A stretch of 64,000 bases of DNA from Carnobacterium pleistocenium FTR1 (GCF_000744285.1 NZ_JQLQ01000002.1:868001-932000); one strand, 5' to 3'. Counted from the stretch's first letter, positions 18,291 to 29,762 are shown. Translations and numbers: made by a program. The notes: generated from the letters alone by a model not told the origin.

Positions 18291-19190
18291 ATGGGAATAG
18301 CAAAGATGAAAGTTGTGACAGCTATGCTGCTGTTTGGGTCAATCGGATTGATGGTAAAAAATATTGAACTGACGTCAAGTGAAATCGCTCTTTATCGTGG
18401 AGTACTAGGAAGTTTATTTCTATTGCTCTTTTTGCTTCTAAAGAAAAAGAAGGTCTCTCGTATGGCACTAAAAAGCAATGCACTAATTTTGCTTTTTTCA
18501 GGAGCAGCGATTGGATTAAATTGGATTTTATTATTCGAAGCTTATAATTATACAACGATTGCGAATGCTACATTAAGCTATTATTTTGCTCCAGTAATTG
18601 TCATGATCTTTTCTCCCTTTTTGTTAAAAGAAAAGTTGCAGCCAAATAAAGCTGTTAGTATTCTAGCAGCTATGCTTGGCATGTTTTTAATCGTTGGAAC
18701 AGGGACACAACTTAGTGGGAACTATATGCACTCGGTAGGAATTCTATATGGTTTAGGAGCAGCTGTTTTGTATGCAAGTGTAATCATGTTGAATAAATTA
18801 GTCAAAGATTTAACCAGTTTAGAGAGTACGATGATCCAATTGATGATGGCTTCTGTAACATTGGCTCCTTATGTATTCTTTACGCAAGGATTTGATTTAG
18901 TAGCAATCGAAGTACCCTCGATTCCTTATCTCATCATTTTGGGGATTATTCATACAGGCGTAGCTTATGTATTGTATTTTTCAGCTATGCAAAAATTGAA
19001 AAGTCAAACCGTTGCTCTGTTGAGTTACATTGATCCTGTTGCTGCAGTAGCGATGTCTGCCCTGTTCTTAGGTGAGAAAATGAGCGGCATACAAGTCATT
19101 GGTGGCTTGTTGATTTTGAGTTCGACGCTCATCGGAGGAATAAAATGGTCAAATAAAGAAGCTTTTGCTATAAAAGAGAAGACGAAATAA
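18291..19190 (+). CDS. EamA/DMT family transporter
   Basis: 299 residues from the ATG at 18291, chosen because GGAGGGGG is 4-9 bases upstream; the frame is open further back but without a site. About ten hydrophobic segments form two EamA repeats (about 8-135 and 150-285); the first contains LYRGVLGSLFLLLF and NWILLFEAYNYTTIANATLSYYFAPV, the second LSYIDPVAAVAMSALFLGEKMSG. The drug/metabolite family exports amino acids, nucleosides or other metabolites; the cargo is unknown. A GntR regulator gene follows in the same direction and might control it, though a 218-base gap with its own possible operator separates them. Confidence 0.88.
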   Translation: MGIAKMKVVTAMLLFGSIGLMVKNIELTSSEIALYRGVLGSLFLLLFLLLKKKKVSRMALKSNALILLFSGAAIGLNWILLFEAYNYTTIANATLSYYFAPVIVMIFSPFLLKEKLQPNKAVSILAAMLGMFLIVGTGTQLSGNYMHSVGILYGLGAAVLYASVIMLNKLVKDLTSLESTMIQLMMASVTLAPYVFFTQGFDLVAIEVPSIPYLIILGIIHTGVAYVLYFSAMQKLKSQTVALLSYIDPVAAVAMSALFLGEKMSGIQVIGGLLILSSTLIGGIKWSNKEAFAIKEKTK

Positions 19191-19310
19191 AAAAACAATT
19201 AGAAGAAGTGGCACCCTTCAGAGGTCTAGTTATTTATTGGAATTCCCCTTTATTTCAGACTGGTTTAAAATCAGGATAAAGTGGTAAACTTGAAATTGAG
19301 CACGATAAAA

Positions 19311-19327
19311 CCTATAATTGATATAGG
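19311..19327. promoter_or_regulatory. Perfect palindrome upstream of the GntR gene
   Basis: CCTATA-attga-TATAGG, a perfect 6-bp inverted repeat with a 5-base centre, 82 bases before the GntR start. Its size suits a dimeric GntR operator; autoregulation is inferred. Confidence 0.35.
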
Positions 19328-19408
19328 TCCACGAAATATAATGACCTTATTTTATTCTTTTGGTATAGACTGGAAATGGAAATAATATAAATAGGCAGGT
19401 GAGTAAAA

Positions 19409-20059
19409 TTGTCTAAACCAAAAAAACTAGAAGCTAAAGTCTACCAGCATAGCAAAAATCAAATATTAACCAGGCAGTGGTTGCCCCAAACGCATATTAC
19501 AGAAATTGGCCTAGCTAAAGAATTAGGCATCAGCCGAACTCCGATTCGACAAGCTTTTTTGAGATTGGAAAAAGAAGGATATATAGTCATTGAACCCAAT
19601 AAGGGAATAAGAATTCAAGAAAAACAAATTTCCTTGCAAGAATTTCATGAACAGTTAGATTTTATGGAGTTAGTACTAATTGATCATTTACATTTTCTGC
19701 AGATCAAAGAAATTCAATTTGATACAGATGCTTTAGAAAATACGGTTGATCAAATTAACCGGGTAGCTGATGAAAAAGACTTAGATATTTTTTTAACCAT
19801 TGAATTTGATTACATGAGAGGTCTTTTTCGTTACGCAAAGAATAGCTATGCAACATCTTTATTTTTGGATACGTTCAGGAGTATAAAAGAACAAAATAAT
19901 GAAGAAATCAAAGATTATTTACAACTCATCCAATCAACGAAAGTAAAGCATTTTAATCAAATAGTACTTTTTTTAAAAAATAATGATTATCCTTTAGCTA
20001 GAAAAGAAGTCCGCATTTTAGTCAACCAGCTTAGTCTGATTGCGATCCAAGGTATTTAA
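19409..20059 (+). CDS. GntR family transcriptional regulator (FadR/FCD-like)
   Basis: 216 residues. The N-terminal winged helix (about 10-75) contains ITEIGLAKELGISRTPIRQAFLRLEKEGYIVI, the clear GntR HTH; the rest is an all-helical C-terminal region resembling the FCD ligand-binding domain of the FadR subfamily, though the metal-binding His residues are not obvious. It starts with TTG after AGGCAGGTGAG. A palindrome lies upstream and a strong terminator downstream. Target unknown: EamA transporter, itself, or a distant gene. The fad locus 6 kb away is a tempting target by family, but nothing in the sequence ties them. Confidence 0.85.
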   Translation: MSKPKKLEAKVYQHSKNQILTRQWLPQTHITEIGLAKELGISRTPIRQAFLRLEKEGYIVIEPNKGIRIQEKQISLQEFHEQLDFMELVLIDHLHFLQIKEIQFDTDALENTVDQINRVADEKDLDIFLTIEFDYMRGLFRYAKNSYATSLFLDTFRSIKEQNNEEIKDYLQLIQSTKVKHFNQIVLFLKNNDYPLARKEVRILVNQLSLIAIQGI

Positions 20060-20082
20060 AAGTAAGTGTAATCGGAGCAGAA

Positions 20083-20129
20083 CAAAAAGAAAAAAGATTC
20101 TTTTTTTTAAAGAATCTTTTTTCTTTTGT
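20083..20129 (+). terminator. Terminator of the GntR gene
   Basis: AAAAGAAAAAAGATTC pairs with GAATCTTTTTTCTTTT around a T-rich loop. Confidence 0.85.
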
Positions 20130-20296
20130 CTTACTTAATTTGAAACTGTTCATTTATCACTCAAAGTGTCTTTATTTATGGTAATATTATCCTTGAGAAA
20201 TTATGCAAAATTTAAATAAATTTTGCTAGACTAGGGAAGTCCATATCCTATCTTTAGAGTAAGAAAATAGGATGTTATAAGAGAGGATGTAAAGAA

Positions 20297-22543
20297 TTGG
20301 TATTACGAGATGACTTATTAAATGGAATGAATCCAAAACAAAAAGAAGCCGTTATTTGCACACAAGGGCCGCTTTTAATTATGGCCGGTGCGGGAAGTGG
20401 GAAAACGCGCGTCTTGACACACCGCATCGCTTATTTGATTGAAGAGAAAAATGTTAACCCATGGAATATTTTAGCCATTACATTTACCAATAAAGCCGCT
20501 AAAGAAATGAAAGAACGGGTCGTTCGTCTCTTAGAAGAAGGCGGAAATGATGTTTGGGTATCTACTTTTCACTCAATGTGTGTCCGTATCTTACGCCGCG
20601 ACATTGATCGTATCGGGTATACGCGCGCCTTTACCATCAGTGATCCGAGTGAACAACAAACATTGATGAAACGAATTTTAAAAGAACGTAATATCGATCC
20701 TAAAAAATACAACCCAAGAGCTATCTTAGGTGAAATCAGCAATGCAAAAAATGAACTAGACACACCAGACGATTACCGTAAACGAGCAGGAAGCTTTTTT
20801 GAAAAAATCGTTGCGGATTGCTACGATGATTACCAAAGAGAGCTGCGCCACAACCAAGCATTGGATTTTGATGATCTGATCATGCTGGCTATTCGTTTGT
20901 TCAAGGAAAGTCCTGAAATATTAGACTATTATCAAAATAAATTTCATTACATCCATGTTGATGAGTATCAAGATACAAATGAAGCACAATACACCTTGGT
21001 AAATATGTTGGCTGAACGATTTAAAAACTTATGTGTTGTTGGCGATGCTGACCAAAGTATTTACGGCTGGCGTGGAGCAAACATGGAAAATATTTTGAAT
21101 TTTGAAAAAGATTATCCAGATACAACGACTGTTTTGCTAGAACAAAATTACCGTTCAACTAAATTGATTTTACAAGCAGCCAATGACGTAATTGGAAATA
21201 ACTCTAAGCGTAAGGTGAAAAAACTGTGGACAGATAATCACGATGGCGAAAAAATTACGTATTATCGTGGACAATCTGAAGGCGATGAATCGCGTTACGT
21301 CATTTCTAAGATTCAAGAAGAAATGAAAGAAAACCGTTATAATTATGGTGATTTTGCAGTCCTTTACCGCACGAATGCCCAATCACGTGTCATTGAGGAT
21401 AGTTTATTGAAATCAAATATTCCTTATAAAATGGTTGGCGGACACAAATTCTACGATCGTAAAGAAATTAGAGATGTCCTAGCATATCTACGTTTGATTG
21501 CTAATCCTGATGACAATATGAGTTTTGAACGAGTTGTCAATGTACCTAAGCGCGGTATTGGCCCCGGTACGATTGAAAAATTGAGGACTGCTTCAAACCA
21601 ATACGGTTGGTCTCTTTTAGAAACAGCTTTAAATGTTTCCATCACACCGATTTCCGGAAAAGCTGCGAGTGAACTTGAAGGATTTGGCTTCATGATGAAA
21701 GACTTACGCCAAATGCAAGAATATGTTCCAGTAACGGAATTAGTCCAAGAAGTTTTAAAACGTAGCGGCTACCAAAAATCGCTAGAATTAGAACGCACAC
21801 TTGAATCTGAGACACGTTTAGAAAATATTCAAGAATTTCTGACCGTAACCCAACAATTTGAAAAAGAAAATACGGAAGATAAAACATTGTTGACGTTCTT
21901 AACCGATTTGGCATTGGTTTCTGATTTAGATAATTTAGAAGAAGAACCTCAAAGTGAAGTAACGTTAATGACGCTTCACGCAGCCAAGGGATTAGAATTT
22001 CCTATTGTTTTCCTGATAGGATTAGAAGAAGGAATCTTCCCGTTATCTCGTTCGATGATGGAAGAAGATCAATTAGAAGAAGAGCGTCGTCTAGCCTACG
22101 TGGGAATCACACGAGCTGAGAAAAAATTATACATTACAAATGCTTATTCCCGCGTGCTATATGGCCGTACACAAAGCAATCCGGCATCACGTTTTATAAA
22201 TGAAATCACAGATGAAGTCTTAGAATCCGGCAATCCGCAAGCGCAAACGTTGAATACGCCATTTAGCCGTTCAGCAACCAGCTCTATCCAGCGCAATCAA
22301 GCAACTCGAGCAACCAGCCAAGTTTATAAGGCACCCGTGGCCGACAAAACCTCAAGCGGTGCAGATAAATTAGATTGGGAAGTTGGCGACAAAGCCGTGC
22401 ATAAAAAATGGGGTGTCGGTACAGTTGTCAAAGTTACCGGTACAGCTAACGACCTTCAACTTGATGTGGCCTTTAAAGAACAAGGCATCAAACGCCTACT
22501 AGCCGCCTTCGCACCCATCGAAAAACAGCAGGATGCGGAGTGA
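20297..22543 (+). CDS. pcrA: ATP-dependent 3'-5' DNA helicase PcrA (UvrD family)
   Basis: 748 residues. Superfamily 1A helicase for repair, plasmid rolling-circle replication and removal of RecA filaments. Walker A is GAGSGKT at residues 31-37; VDEYQDTN (Walker B), [35 protein letters not shown] and [13 protein letters not shown] are the other helicase motifs. The C-terminal Tudor-like domain ([18 protein letters not shown]) that contacts RNA polymerase is present. TTG start with GAGAGGA upstream. The family usually ends near AAFAPIEKQ; here QDAE and the stop codon are added from a repeat element that begins at 22530. First gene of the pcrA-ligA-camS series. Confidence 0.97.
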   Translation: MVLRDDLLNGMNPKQKEAVICTQGPLLIMAGAGSGKTRVLTHRIAYLIEEKNVNPWNILAITFTNKAAKEMKERVVRLLEEGGNDVWVSTFHSMCVRILRRDIDRIGYTRAFTISDPSEQQTLMKRILKERNIDPKKYNPRAILGEISNAKNELDTPDDYRKRAGSFFEKIVADCYDDYQRELRHNQALDFDDLIMLAIRLFKESPEILDYYQNKFHYIHVDEYQDTNEAQYTLVNMLAERFKNLCVVGDADQSIYGWRGANMENILNFEKDYPDTTTVLLEQNYRSTKLILQAANDVIGNNSKRKVKKLWTDNHDGEKITYYRGQSEGDESRYVISKIQEEMKENRYNYGDFAVLYRTNAQSRVIEDSLLKSNIPYKMVGGHKFYDRKEIRDVLAYLRLIANPDDNMSFERVVNVPKRGIGPGTIEKLRTASNQYGWSLLETALNVSITPISGKAASELEGFGFMMKDLRQMQEYVPVTELVQEVLKRSGYQKSLELERTLESETRLENIQEFLTVTQQFEKENTEDKTLLTFLTDLALVSDLDNLEEEPQSEVTLMTLHAAKGLEFPIVFLIGLEEGIFPLSRSMMEEDQLEEERRLAYVGITRAEKKLYITNAYSRVLYGRTQSNPASRFINEITDEVLESGNPQAQTLNTPFSRSATSSIQRNQATRATSQVYKAPVADKTSSGADKLDWEVGDKAVHKKWGVGTVVKVTGTANDLQLDVAFKEQGIKRLLAAFAPIEKQQDAE

Positions 22544-22980
22544 CCCTGAAAGACACACAGTAAAAACAGGGAATCACAGAGAAGATGTTTCATCTTCGGC
22601 GGGATTCATCTTTTTTACAAAGTGTCTGGGTCACGTAGCTCAACAACAGGATGCAGAAAACGACGCTTAGGCTCGAAAGAAAAACAAAGAATCTCGTAGA
22701 GGATGTTTCATCCTTGGAGAGATTATGTTTTTTCCGAGAGTCTGTCGTTTGATGCTCAACTAAAATAGGATGCGTAGTGTCTCGTTTATCCTTGACAAGA
22801 AAACAGGAAAAATTCATAGTGGGTGTTGTTCCCACGAAGAAGTTTTATCTTTTTCTTGAGAGGATGAGACACGAAGTTCAACTAAAGGATGGCGTAGAGA
22901 CCTTGAAAGACGCACAGGATGCAGAAAACGACGCTTAGGCTCGACAGCGTTTGAGACAAAGAACTGAAATTAAAGGTCTC
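22530..22980 (+). repeat. Long-hairpin intergenic element, four units in tandem (copy B)
   Basis: Four imperfect hairpins of 84-96 bases follow one another: 22540-22634 (GTGACCC/GGGTCAC), 22659-22749 (AACGAC/GTCGTT, inner AGGATG-TTT-CATCCT), 22777-22872 (GTGTCTC/GAGACAC) and 22897-22980 (GAGACCT/AGGTCTC). Short linkers resembling CTCAACTAAAAGGATG join them. The third matches copy A. The array starts inside the last codons of pcrA and fills the gap to ligA; no gene is present. Confidence 0.8.
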
Positions 22981-23038
22981 GTTTGTCCCGTTCGCAGTTT
23001 GTTTAAAAAAGTAACTAGTAGTTTTTTATAAAATCTAA

Positions 23039-25081
<2,043 letters not shown>

Positions 25082-25086
25082 GAACA

Positions 25087-26193
25087 ATGAACAAAAAAGC
25101 GATTGCTGTACTGGCTGCTAGTGTATTTCTGTTAAGTGCTTGTCAACCAGCAGAGGTAACAAATGAAACTGAGACGGTTACCGAAGAAACGGAAACAACA
25201 AGCCAACTATCAAATGAGTATTATAGTGCGATCATTACCGATAATGCGTACCAAACGAGTTTGAACAGAGGAATAACGTTAGGCCTAAACTCAACCATTA
25301 ATTTGAAGGCCTTTGAGACCGGATTGATGAACTTATCGCAAGAACATTTTTCAACCGATTCTCATTATTTTCAAGAGGGTCAATACATTGATAGTGGAAC
25401 AACGAATAGCTGGTTAGGTCGTGTCAGTGAAGAAAATCCAGATGGCTTGAATCCAGAAGATAACGGAAACAATGAACCCGACGAACGCAACCCGATTTAT
25501 TTAGATTCATTTTTGGAGCAAAATTACATGGTCCAAAATGGTGATGGATTTGAACTTGGCGGAATTTCTATCGGTTTAGCCATGAATAGTGTCGATTATT
25601 ACACAAAAAAAGCATACGGTTCAAGTTTTGAAACAAAAATTTCACAAGAAGAGATATTAGCAGAAGGTAAAGCGATGGCTGATAAAATCGTTCAACGTTT
25701 GCGTGAAACTGAAGGTATTGGAGACGTTCCAATCGCAATTGGTATCTTTGAACAGTCTACTGAAGATAATTTAGCTGGTGGTGTCTACATTGCAGAATCA
25801 GTCAGTGAAAATGGCTCAACTAGTTTCACAAACTGGGAAACAATTAATCAGAAGAAAGTTATTTTTCCAGCAAGTGGAGAGGAAAGCAATGAATTATCTA
25901 GTTTTGAAAATTTCAAGGCTGAAATTGAGAACTTCTTTCCAAATCTAAGTGGAGTAACAGCAGAAGCGCTTTACGTTGACGACCAAATTGTGGAAATGAG
26001 ATTATCGATCAATACTCAATTTTATGGTGAAAGCGAAATTGTTGCCTTTACTCAACATGTTGCAGAGAAAGCTTCTTCATTCTTAGTGCCAAATATTCCA
26101 ATTGAAATAACGATTGGCTCCATAAATGGAACTGAATCCTTCCTAGCCCGAGAAGCAGGCGAAACCGAATTCTACTCACACATATTCGATTAG
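25087..26193 (+). CDS. camS: CamS family sex-pheromone lipoprotein
   Basis: 368 residues. Lipoprotein signal MNKKAIAVLAASVFLLSAC with lipid Cys19, then a CamS domain (SNEYYSAIITDNAYQTSLNRG, a conserved early motif, and the IPIAIGIFEQ and ALYVDDQIVEMRLSINTQFYGES segments). In enterococci and staphylococci the processed signal peptide of this gene is the mating pheromone cAM373; the seven residues before Cys19 here are SVFLLSA. The role of the lipoprotein itself is unknown. Close spacing to ligA and the conserved pcrA-ligA-camS order support co-transcription. Its stop codon is the first base triplet at the border of a repeat element (26191). Confidence 0.93.
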   Translation: MNKKAIAVLAASVFLLSACQPAEVTNETETVTEETETTSQLSNEYYSAIITDNAYQTSLNRGITLGLNSTINLKAFETGLMNLSQEHFSTDSHYFQEGQYIDSGTTNSWLGRVSEENPDGLNPEDNGNNEPDERNPIYLDSFLEQNYMVQNGDGFELGGISIGLAMNSVDYYTKKAYGSSFETKISQEEILAEGKAMADKIVQRLRETEGIGDVPIAIGIFEQSTEDNLAGGVYIAESVSENGSTSFTNWETINQKKVIFPASGEESNELSSFENFKAEIENFFPNLSGVTAEALYVDDQIVEMRLSINTQFYGESEIVAFTQHVAEKASSFLVPNIPIEITIGSINGTESFLAREAGETEFYSHIFD

Positions 26194-26284
26194 GATGCGG
26201 AGTTCGACGTCAAGGCTCGACAGAAAAACAAAGAATCTCGCAGAAGATGCTGAGTGTGTCGGTTATCCTCGACAGGAAACATGA
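26191..26284 (+). repeat. Long-hairpin intergenic element, partial copy C
   Basis: Begins TAGGATGCGGAGTTCGACG at the camS stop and continues like copy A (CAAGGCTCGACAGAAAAAC), then CTCGACAGGAAAC. Only the left part of the unit is present. Confidence 0.75.
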
Positions 26285-26308
26285 AGTTGAATTACAAATT
26301 TGTTTAGC

Positions 26309-26343
26309 AAAGGTATTAGGGTAATTGTCCTAATGCCTTTTTT
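26309..26343 (+). terminator. Terminator after camS
   Basis: AAAGGTATTAGG pairs with CCTAAT-CCTTT around an 8-base loop, followed by a T run. Confidence 0.8.
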
Positions 26344-26414
26344 GTATAATGGAATAATTATTTAAAGTTGATTGAAAAGTATAGATTGTTCGCTAAATAG
26401 TGTTATTGTTTAAA

Positions 26415-26597
26415 ATAAAAATTTCTTCCGGAATAACGGGTTTGCTTGTATAGACCGTGGAATCGCATGAAGCCAAAAACAAGTCTTCATGCTTTCAAGC
26501 CTCAAAAAGGGCGTAATCGCTGAAGCGTTAATGCCCTTTAATTCGCATTGAATTCTTTACACGGCTACAAGCAACCCTATTCCTTCAGCAATTTTCA
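26415..26597. repeat. MITE-like palindromic element, copy 1
   Basis: About 183 bases. Left end ATTTCTTCCGGAATAACGGG then TTTGCTTGTATAG; right end CTACAAGCAACCC then TATTCCTTCAGCAATT, its imperfect inverse. Internal smaller hairpins (CATGAAG/CTTCATG and GGGC/GCCC). Copies 2 and 3 lie at 44701 and 58670. It encodes nothing. Confidence 0.8.
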
Positions 26598-26657
26598 AAG
26601 TAAGTGATCCACCGGATCTATGAGTATTAAAAAGGATATTTGAAAGGTAGATACTGG

Positions 26658-26707
26658 TAGACAAATTAAAAAAATGCTGTTATGATAATTTTATATAAGC
26701 GCTTACA
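26658..26707 (+). promoter_or_regulatory. fadD promoter with overlapping cre operator
   Basis: TAGACA (26658-26663), 17 bases, TATGAT (26681-26686). At 26694-26707 is TATAAGCGCTTACA, one base from a perfect palindromic CcpA cre site, placed at the expected transcription start, where CcpA binding would block initiation. Confidence 0.65.
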
Positions 26708-26737
26708 CAAAATTCTGAATTTTGTGGAGGGATAGTA

Positions 26738-28249
26738 GTGAATTTAGATTGGATAAAAGTACGTTCAGTGTTAACACCTGATAGAACCGCTTTGGTCGAT
26801 CCATTAAAAAAAATAGAGTGCACATACAAGGACCTTAATGTCCGCGCCGAGAACTTAGCCCATTATCTTAGACAACAAGGTGTAGTAAAAGGGGATAGAG
26901 TTGCACTTTATGCACCAAATGATCTGAGTTACTTTGATGTTTTGCTTGCATGTATAAAATTAGGAGCCATTTTTATTCCATTGAACTGGCGTCTGAAACC
27001 AATTGAAATCAAAAGAGTACTAGAAAATGCAGAACCCAAACTTATTTTGCATGCTAGTCAAATCAGTGAACGTTTGTCTTTTGTAGAGGCTTCTTTGTTG
27101 TCGCTAGATGTTGATAGTAAAAAGTACAATGATATATGTGATAGTTCGACTCATGTGGAATTCCAATCTGAATCCTTAGAGTTGGATACACCAGTTATGC
27201 TGATTTATACGACTGGAACAACCGGTGATCCAAAAGGAGCAATCATTACTCATAACGGAATGGTCAACAATTCTATGAATACGATCATGAGCTGGAACAT
27301 TACGCATGATGATGTCACGATCGCCAGTGCGCCGATGTTTCATATAGCAGGCCTTTCCGGTATTATTATTCCTTTGTTGCTGATTGGTGGAAAAGTGATC
27401 ATCAATCGCTTTTTTGATGGAGTCCATACGAATGAACTAATCAAACAATATAAACCTACGATGCTGTTTATGGTACCCACTATGTATTATGGGTTGATCA
27501 GCGCCGAGAACTTCAGTAAGAGTAATTTGAAAAGTGTGCACACATTTGTGGCTGGAGGTTCTCCACCGCTTAAAGGAGTAGTGAATTATTTTGTAAAAGA
27601 AAAAATTCCACTGATCAATTCGTACGGGTTAACAGAAGCAGGACCTAATAATTTTAAATTAACGAGCGAAACCGCTTTGCAGCAGCCATTTAGTATCGGC
27701 TATCCGAGCTTCTTTGTTGAAGCAAAAATAGTAGATGAGAATAATGAAGAAGTTGAACAGGGGCAAATAGGTGAGTTGTTGTTGGCAGGACAACATACTT
27801 TCAAAGGATATTGGAACAAAGATGAAGAAACCCAAAAAGCCTTTTTGGGAGCATATGTCAGAACAGGTGACTTGGCGAAAAGGGATGAAAATGGGCTTTA
27901 TTATATTGTTGACCGCAAAAAGGAAATGATCATCACGGGTGGAGAAAATGTTTTTCCATCTGAAGTAGAGGAAGTTTTGAATGCCAATCCTTATGTGAAG
28001 AATTCTGTAGTAGTTGGCTATGAACACCCAAGATATGGACAATCTGTTGGGGCGGCTCTTATTTATGATGGAGATAGTTCCAACATAGCAGAGTTGGAAC
28101 AACACGCATATGCCAACTTAGCTGGGTATAAAACACCGAAACAGTATCTTTTTTTAGAAACATTTCCAGTAAATTCAGTCGGTAAAATCGACAAAAGAGA
28201 GATTAGTCGCCTTTTGAATGAATTATCGGTTATAAAAATAAACCTCTAA
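26738..28249 (+). CDS. fadD: Acyl-CoA synthetase (class I adenylate-forming enzyme)
   Basis: 503 residues. Activates a carboxylic acid with ATP and CoA through an acyl-adenylate. The P-loop YTTGTTGDPKG is at about residues 156-166, SYGLTEAGP supplies motif II, and TGDLAKRDENG plus DRKKEMIITGGENVFPSEVEE (about 391) mark the C-terminal lid with its hinge; the catalytic Lys is in SVGKIDKREI. Long-chain versus short-chain choice cannot be read from this, so fadD is used by context: it heads a beta-oxidation locus. GTG start 7 bases after GGAGG. A terminator follows, so it is its own transcript under the same cre-type control as the next operon. Confidence 0.85.
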   Translation: MNLDWIKVRSVLTPDRTALVDPLKKIECTYKDLNVRAENLAHYLRQQGVVKGDRVALYAPNDLSYFDVLLACIKLGAIFIPLNWRLKPIEIKRVLENAEPKLILHASQISERLSFVEASLLSLDVDSKKYNDICDSSTHVEFQSESLELDTPVMLIYTTGTTGDPKGAIITHNGMVNNSMNTIMSWNITHDDVTIASAPMFHIAGLSGIIIPLLLIGGKVIINRFFDGVHTNELIKQYKPTMLFMVPTMYYGLISAENFSKSNLKSVHTFVAGGSPPLKGVVNYFVKEKIPLINSYGLTEAGPNNFKLTSETALQQPFSIGYPSFFVEAKIVDENNEEVEQGQIGELLLAGQHTFKGYWNKDEETQKAFLGAYVRTGDLAKRDENGLYYIVDRKKEMIITGGENVFPSEVEEVLNANPYVKNSVVVGYEHPRYGQSVGAALIYDGDSSNIAELEQHAYANLAGYKTPKQYLFLETFPVNSVGKIDKREISRLLNELSVIKINL

Positions 28250-28267
28250 ATAAAAATAGTAAACATC

Positions 28268-28311
28268 AAAAAAAAGAATCATCCAATCGTTAACGGATGA
28301 TTCTTTTTTTA
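28268..28311 (+). terminator. Terminator of fadD
   Basis: AAAAGAATCATCC pairs with GGATGATTCTTTT, with a following T run. Confidence 0.85.
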
Positions 28312-28429
28312 TGTAAATTTTAATTTTTAATGGATCGATTTCCTTAAACTAATGGCTCAAAAGACTTGATAGTAGTGCTTTTTCAATTAAGCATTAAAAA
28401 AGGTAATGTTTAGTATTACAAATTGTAAT

Positions 28430-28477
28430 TAGAAAAGTAAAAGAATGACTATTATAATAAGAATGTAAGCGCTTATA
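28430..28477 (+). promoter_or_regulatory. fadE operon promoter with cre operator
   Basis: TAGAAA (28430-28435), 17 bases, TATAAT (28453-28458). The cre-like TGTAAGCGCTTATA is at 28464-28477, at the start point, mirroring the fadD promoter. Confidence 0.65.
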
Positions 28478-28502
28478 TAATAAAAAATAAGGGGTGTCAA
28501 GT

Positions 28503-29762
28503 ATGGAAAATAGAGAACAAGTAGTACGCATGGAAAATAGAAAACCAGTGTCGAAATTGGAAAATAGAGAACAAATATTGAAGGAAATGTACCCAGAAGA
28601 TATTTTGAAATTCTCGGAAAGTTTAACAGATGGCGAAATTGTCGTCCTTCAGCGTGTCCGTAAAGCAGTAGATGAACATCTAAGACCCGTTATTAATGAT
28701 TACTGGAAAAAAGGAGAATTTCCGTTTGAAGAATTTAAACATGTAGCGAACACAGGATTGATAAGTGATCCTGCACTGTTTGAAAATCAACCAAATCGAT
28801 TTATGTGGCGAAACACTTACTTCTTATTCTTGGCATATGATTTGTACAAATTTGATGCCTCGATTGCAACATTCTTTGGCGTACACGCCGGACTTGGCTA
28901 CTTCTCTTTCTTATTAGGCGGCAGCCCAGAACAACAAATGAGATGGTTGCCTAAACTGCAAAATTTCGAATTACAAACGTGCTTTGCCTTAACGGAACCG
29001 GAACATGGATCTGATACAGCTGCAGGATTAGCAACTACTGCAAGCCGTGAAGGAGATAAATGGATCTTAAATGGTGAAAAACGTTGGGTCGGTGGAGCGA
29101 GCTCAGCTGATTTGATTCCAGTATATGCGCGTGATTTGGCTGACAACAAGGTGAAATGTTTTATTGTAGAAAAAGGACAAAAAGGGTTGAGCGTAGATGA
29201 TATTGATGACAAGATCGCTTTACGCATCGTTCAAAATGGAAATATTCATTTGGATAACGTGGAAGTGGCTGAAAGCAATCGTCTACAAAACATCAATGGG
29301 TTCAAAGATGTGGCGAAGGTATTGTACGCAACACGTGCTGGAGTGGCTTATGCTGGAGCAGGGATGATGGCAGGATCTTTAGAGGCAGCTCTTGAATATA
29401 CAACTAATCGGGTTCAATTTGGCAAACCAATCGCAAGTTTCCAACTGGTACAAGAAAAACTAGCCAGAATGCAAGCAAATGCAGTCAATGCATTAGCTTT
29501 AAGTGCTCGGTTAGCTGAGTTACAAGAAAGAGGCGAATTCAGTGAAATCAATGCGTCTCTTGCTAAAATGAACAACTCTTTACGCTTAAGAGAAACGGCT
29601 GCACTTGGACGTGAAGTTTGTGGTGGGAACGGTATTACACTTGAAAGAAATGTCGCACGATTCTTCTGTGATGCAGAAGCAATCTATTCTTATGAAGGTA
29701 CTCATGAAATGAATGCGTTGATCATCGGACGTAAATTAACTGGTATATCTGCTTTCGTTTAA
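28503..29762 (+). CDS. fadE: Acyl-CoA dehydrogenase
   Basis: 419 residues from the ATG at 28503 (AAGGGG upstream; an in-frame GTG at 28494 overlaps that site). FAD enzyme that makes the trans-2 double bond of acyl-CoA. ACAD middle domain CFALTEPEHGSDTAAG and C-terminal helices with RVQFGKPIASFQLVQEKLA; the catalytic base is Glu398 in YEGT. Odd feature: the N-terminus is three copies of a 9-residue unit (MENREQVVR, MENRKPVSK, LENREQILK), 27 bp each, before the normal fold. First gene of a run with CoA-transferase (36 bases on), fadN and fadA. No etfAB genes for electron transfer are nearby. Confidence 0.92.
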   Translation: MENREQVVRMENRKPVSKLENREQILKEMYPEDILKFSESLTDGEIVVLQRVRKAVDEHLRPVINDYWKKGEFPFEEFKHVANTGLISDPALFENQPNRFMWRNTYFLFLAYDLYKFDASIATFFGVHAGLGYFSFLLGGSPEQQMRWLPKLQNFELQTCFALTEPEHGSDTAAGLATTASREGDKWILNGEKRWVGGASSADLIPVYARDLADNKVKCFIVEKGQKGLSVDDIDDKIALRIVQNGNIHLDNVEVAESNRLQNINGFKDVAKVLYATRAGVAYAGAGMMAGSLEAALEYTTNRVQFGKPIASFQLVQEKLARMQANAVNALALSARLAELQERGEFSEINASLAKMNNSLRLRETAALGREVCGGNGITLERNVARFFCDAEAIYSYEGTHEMNALIIGRKLTGISAFV

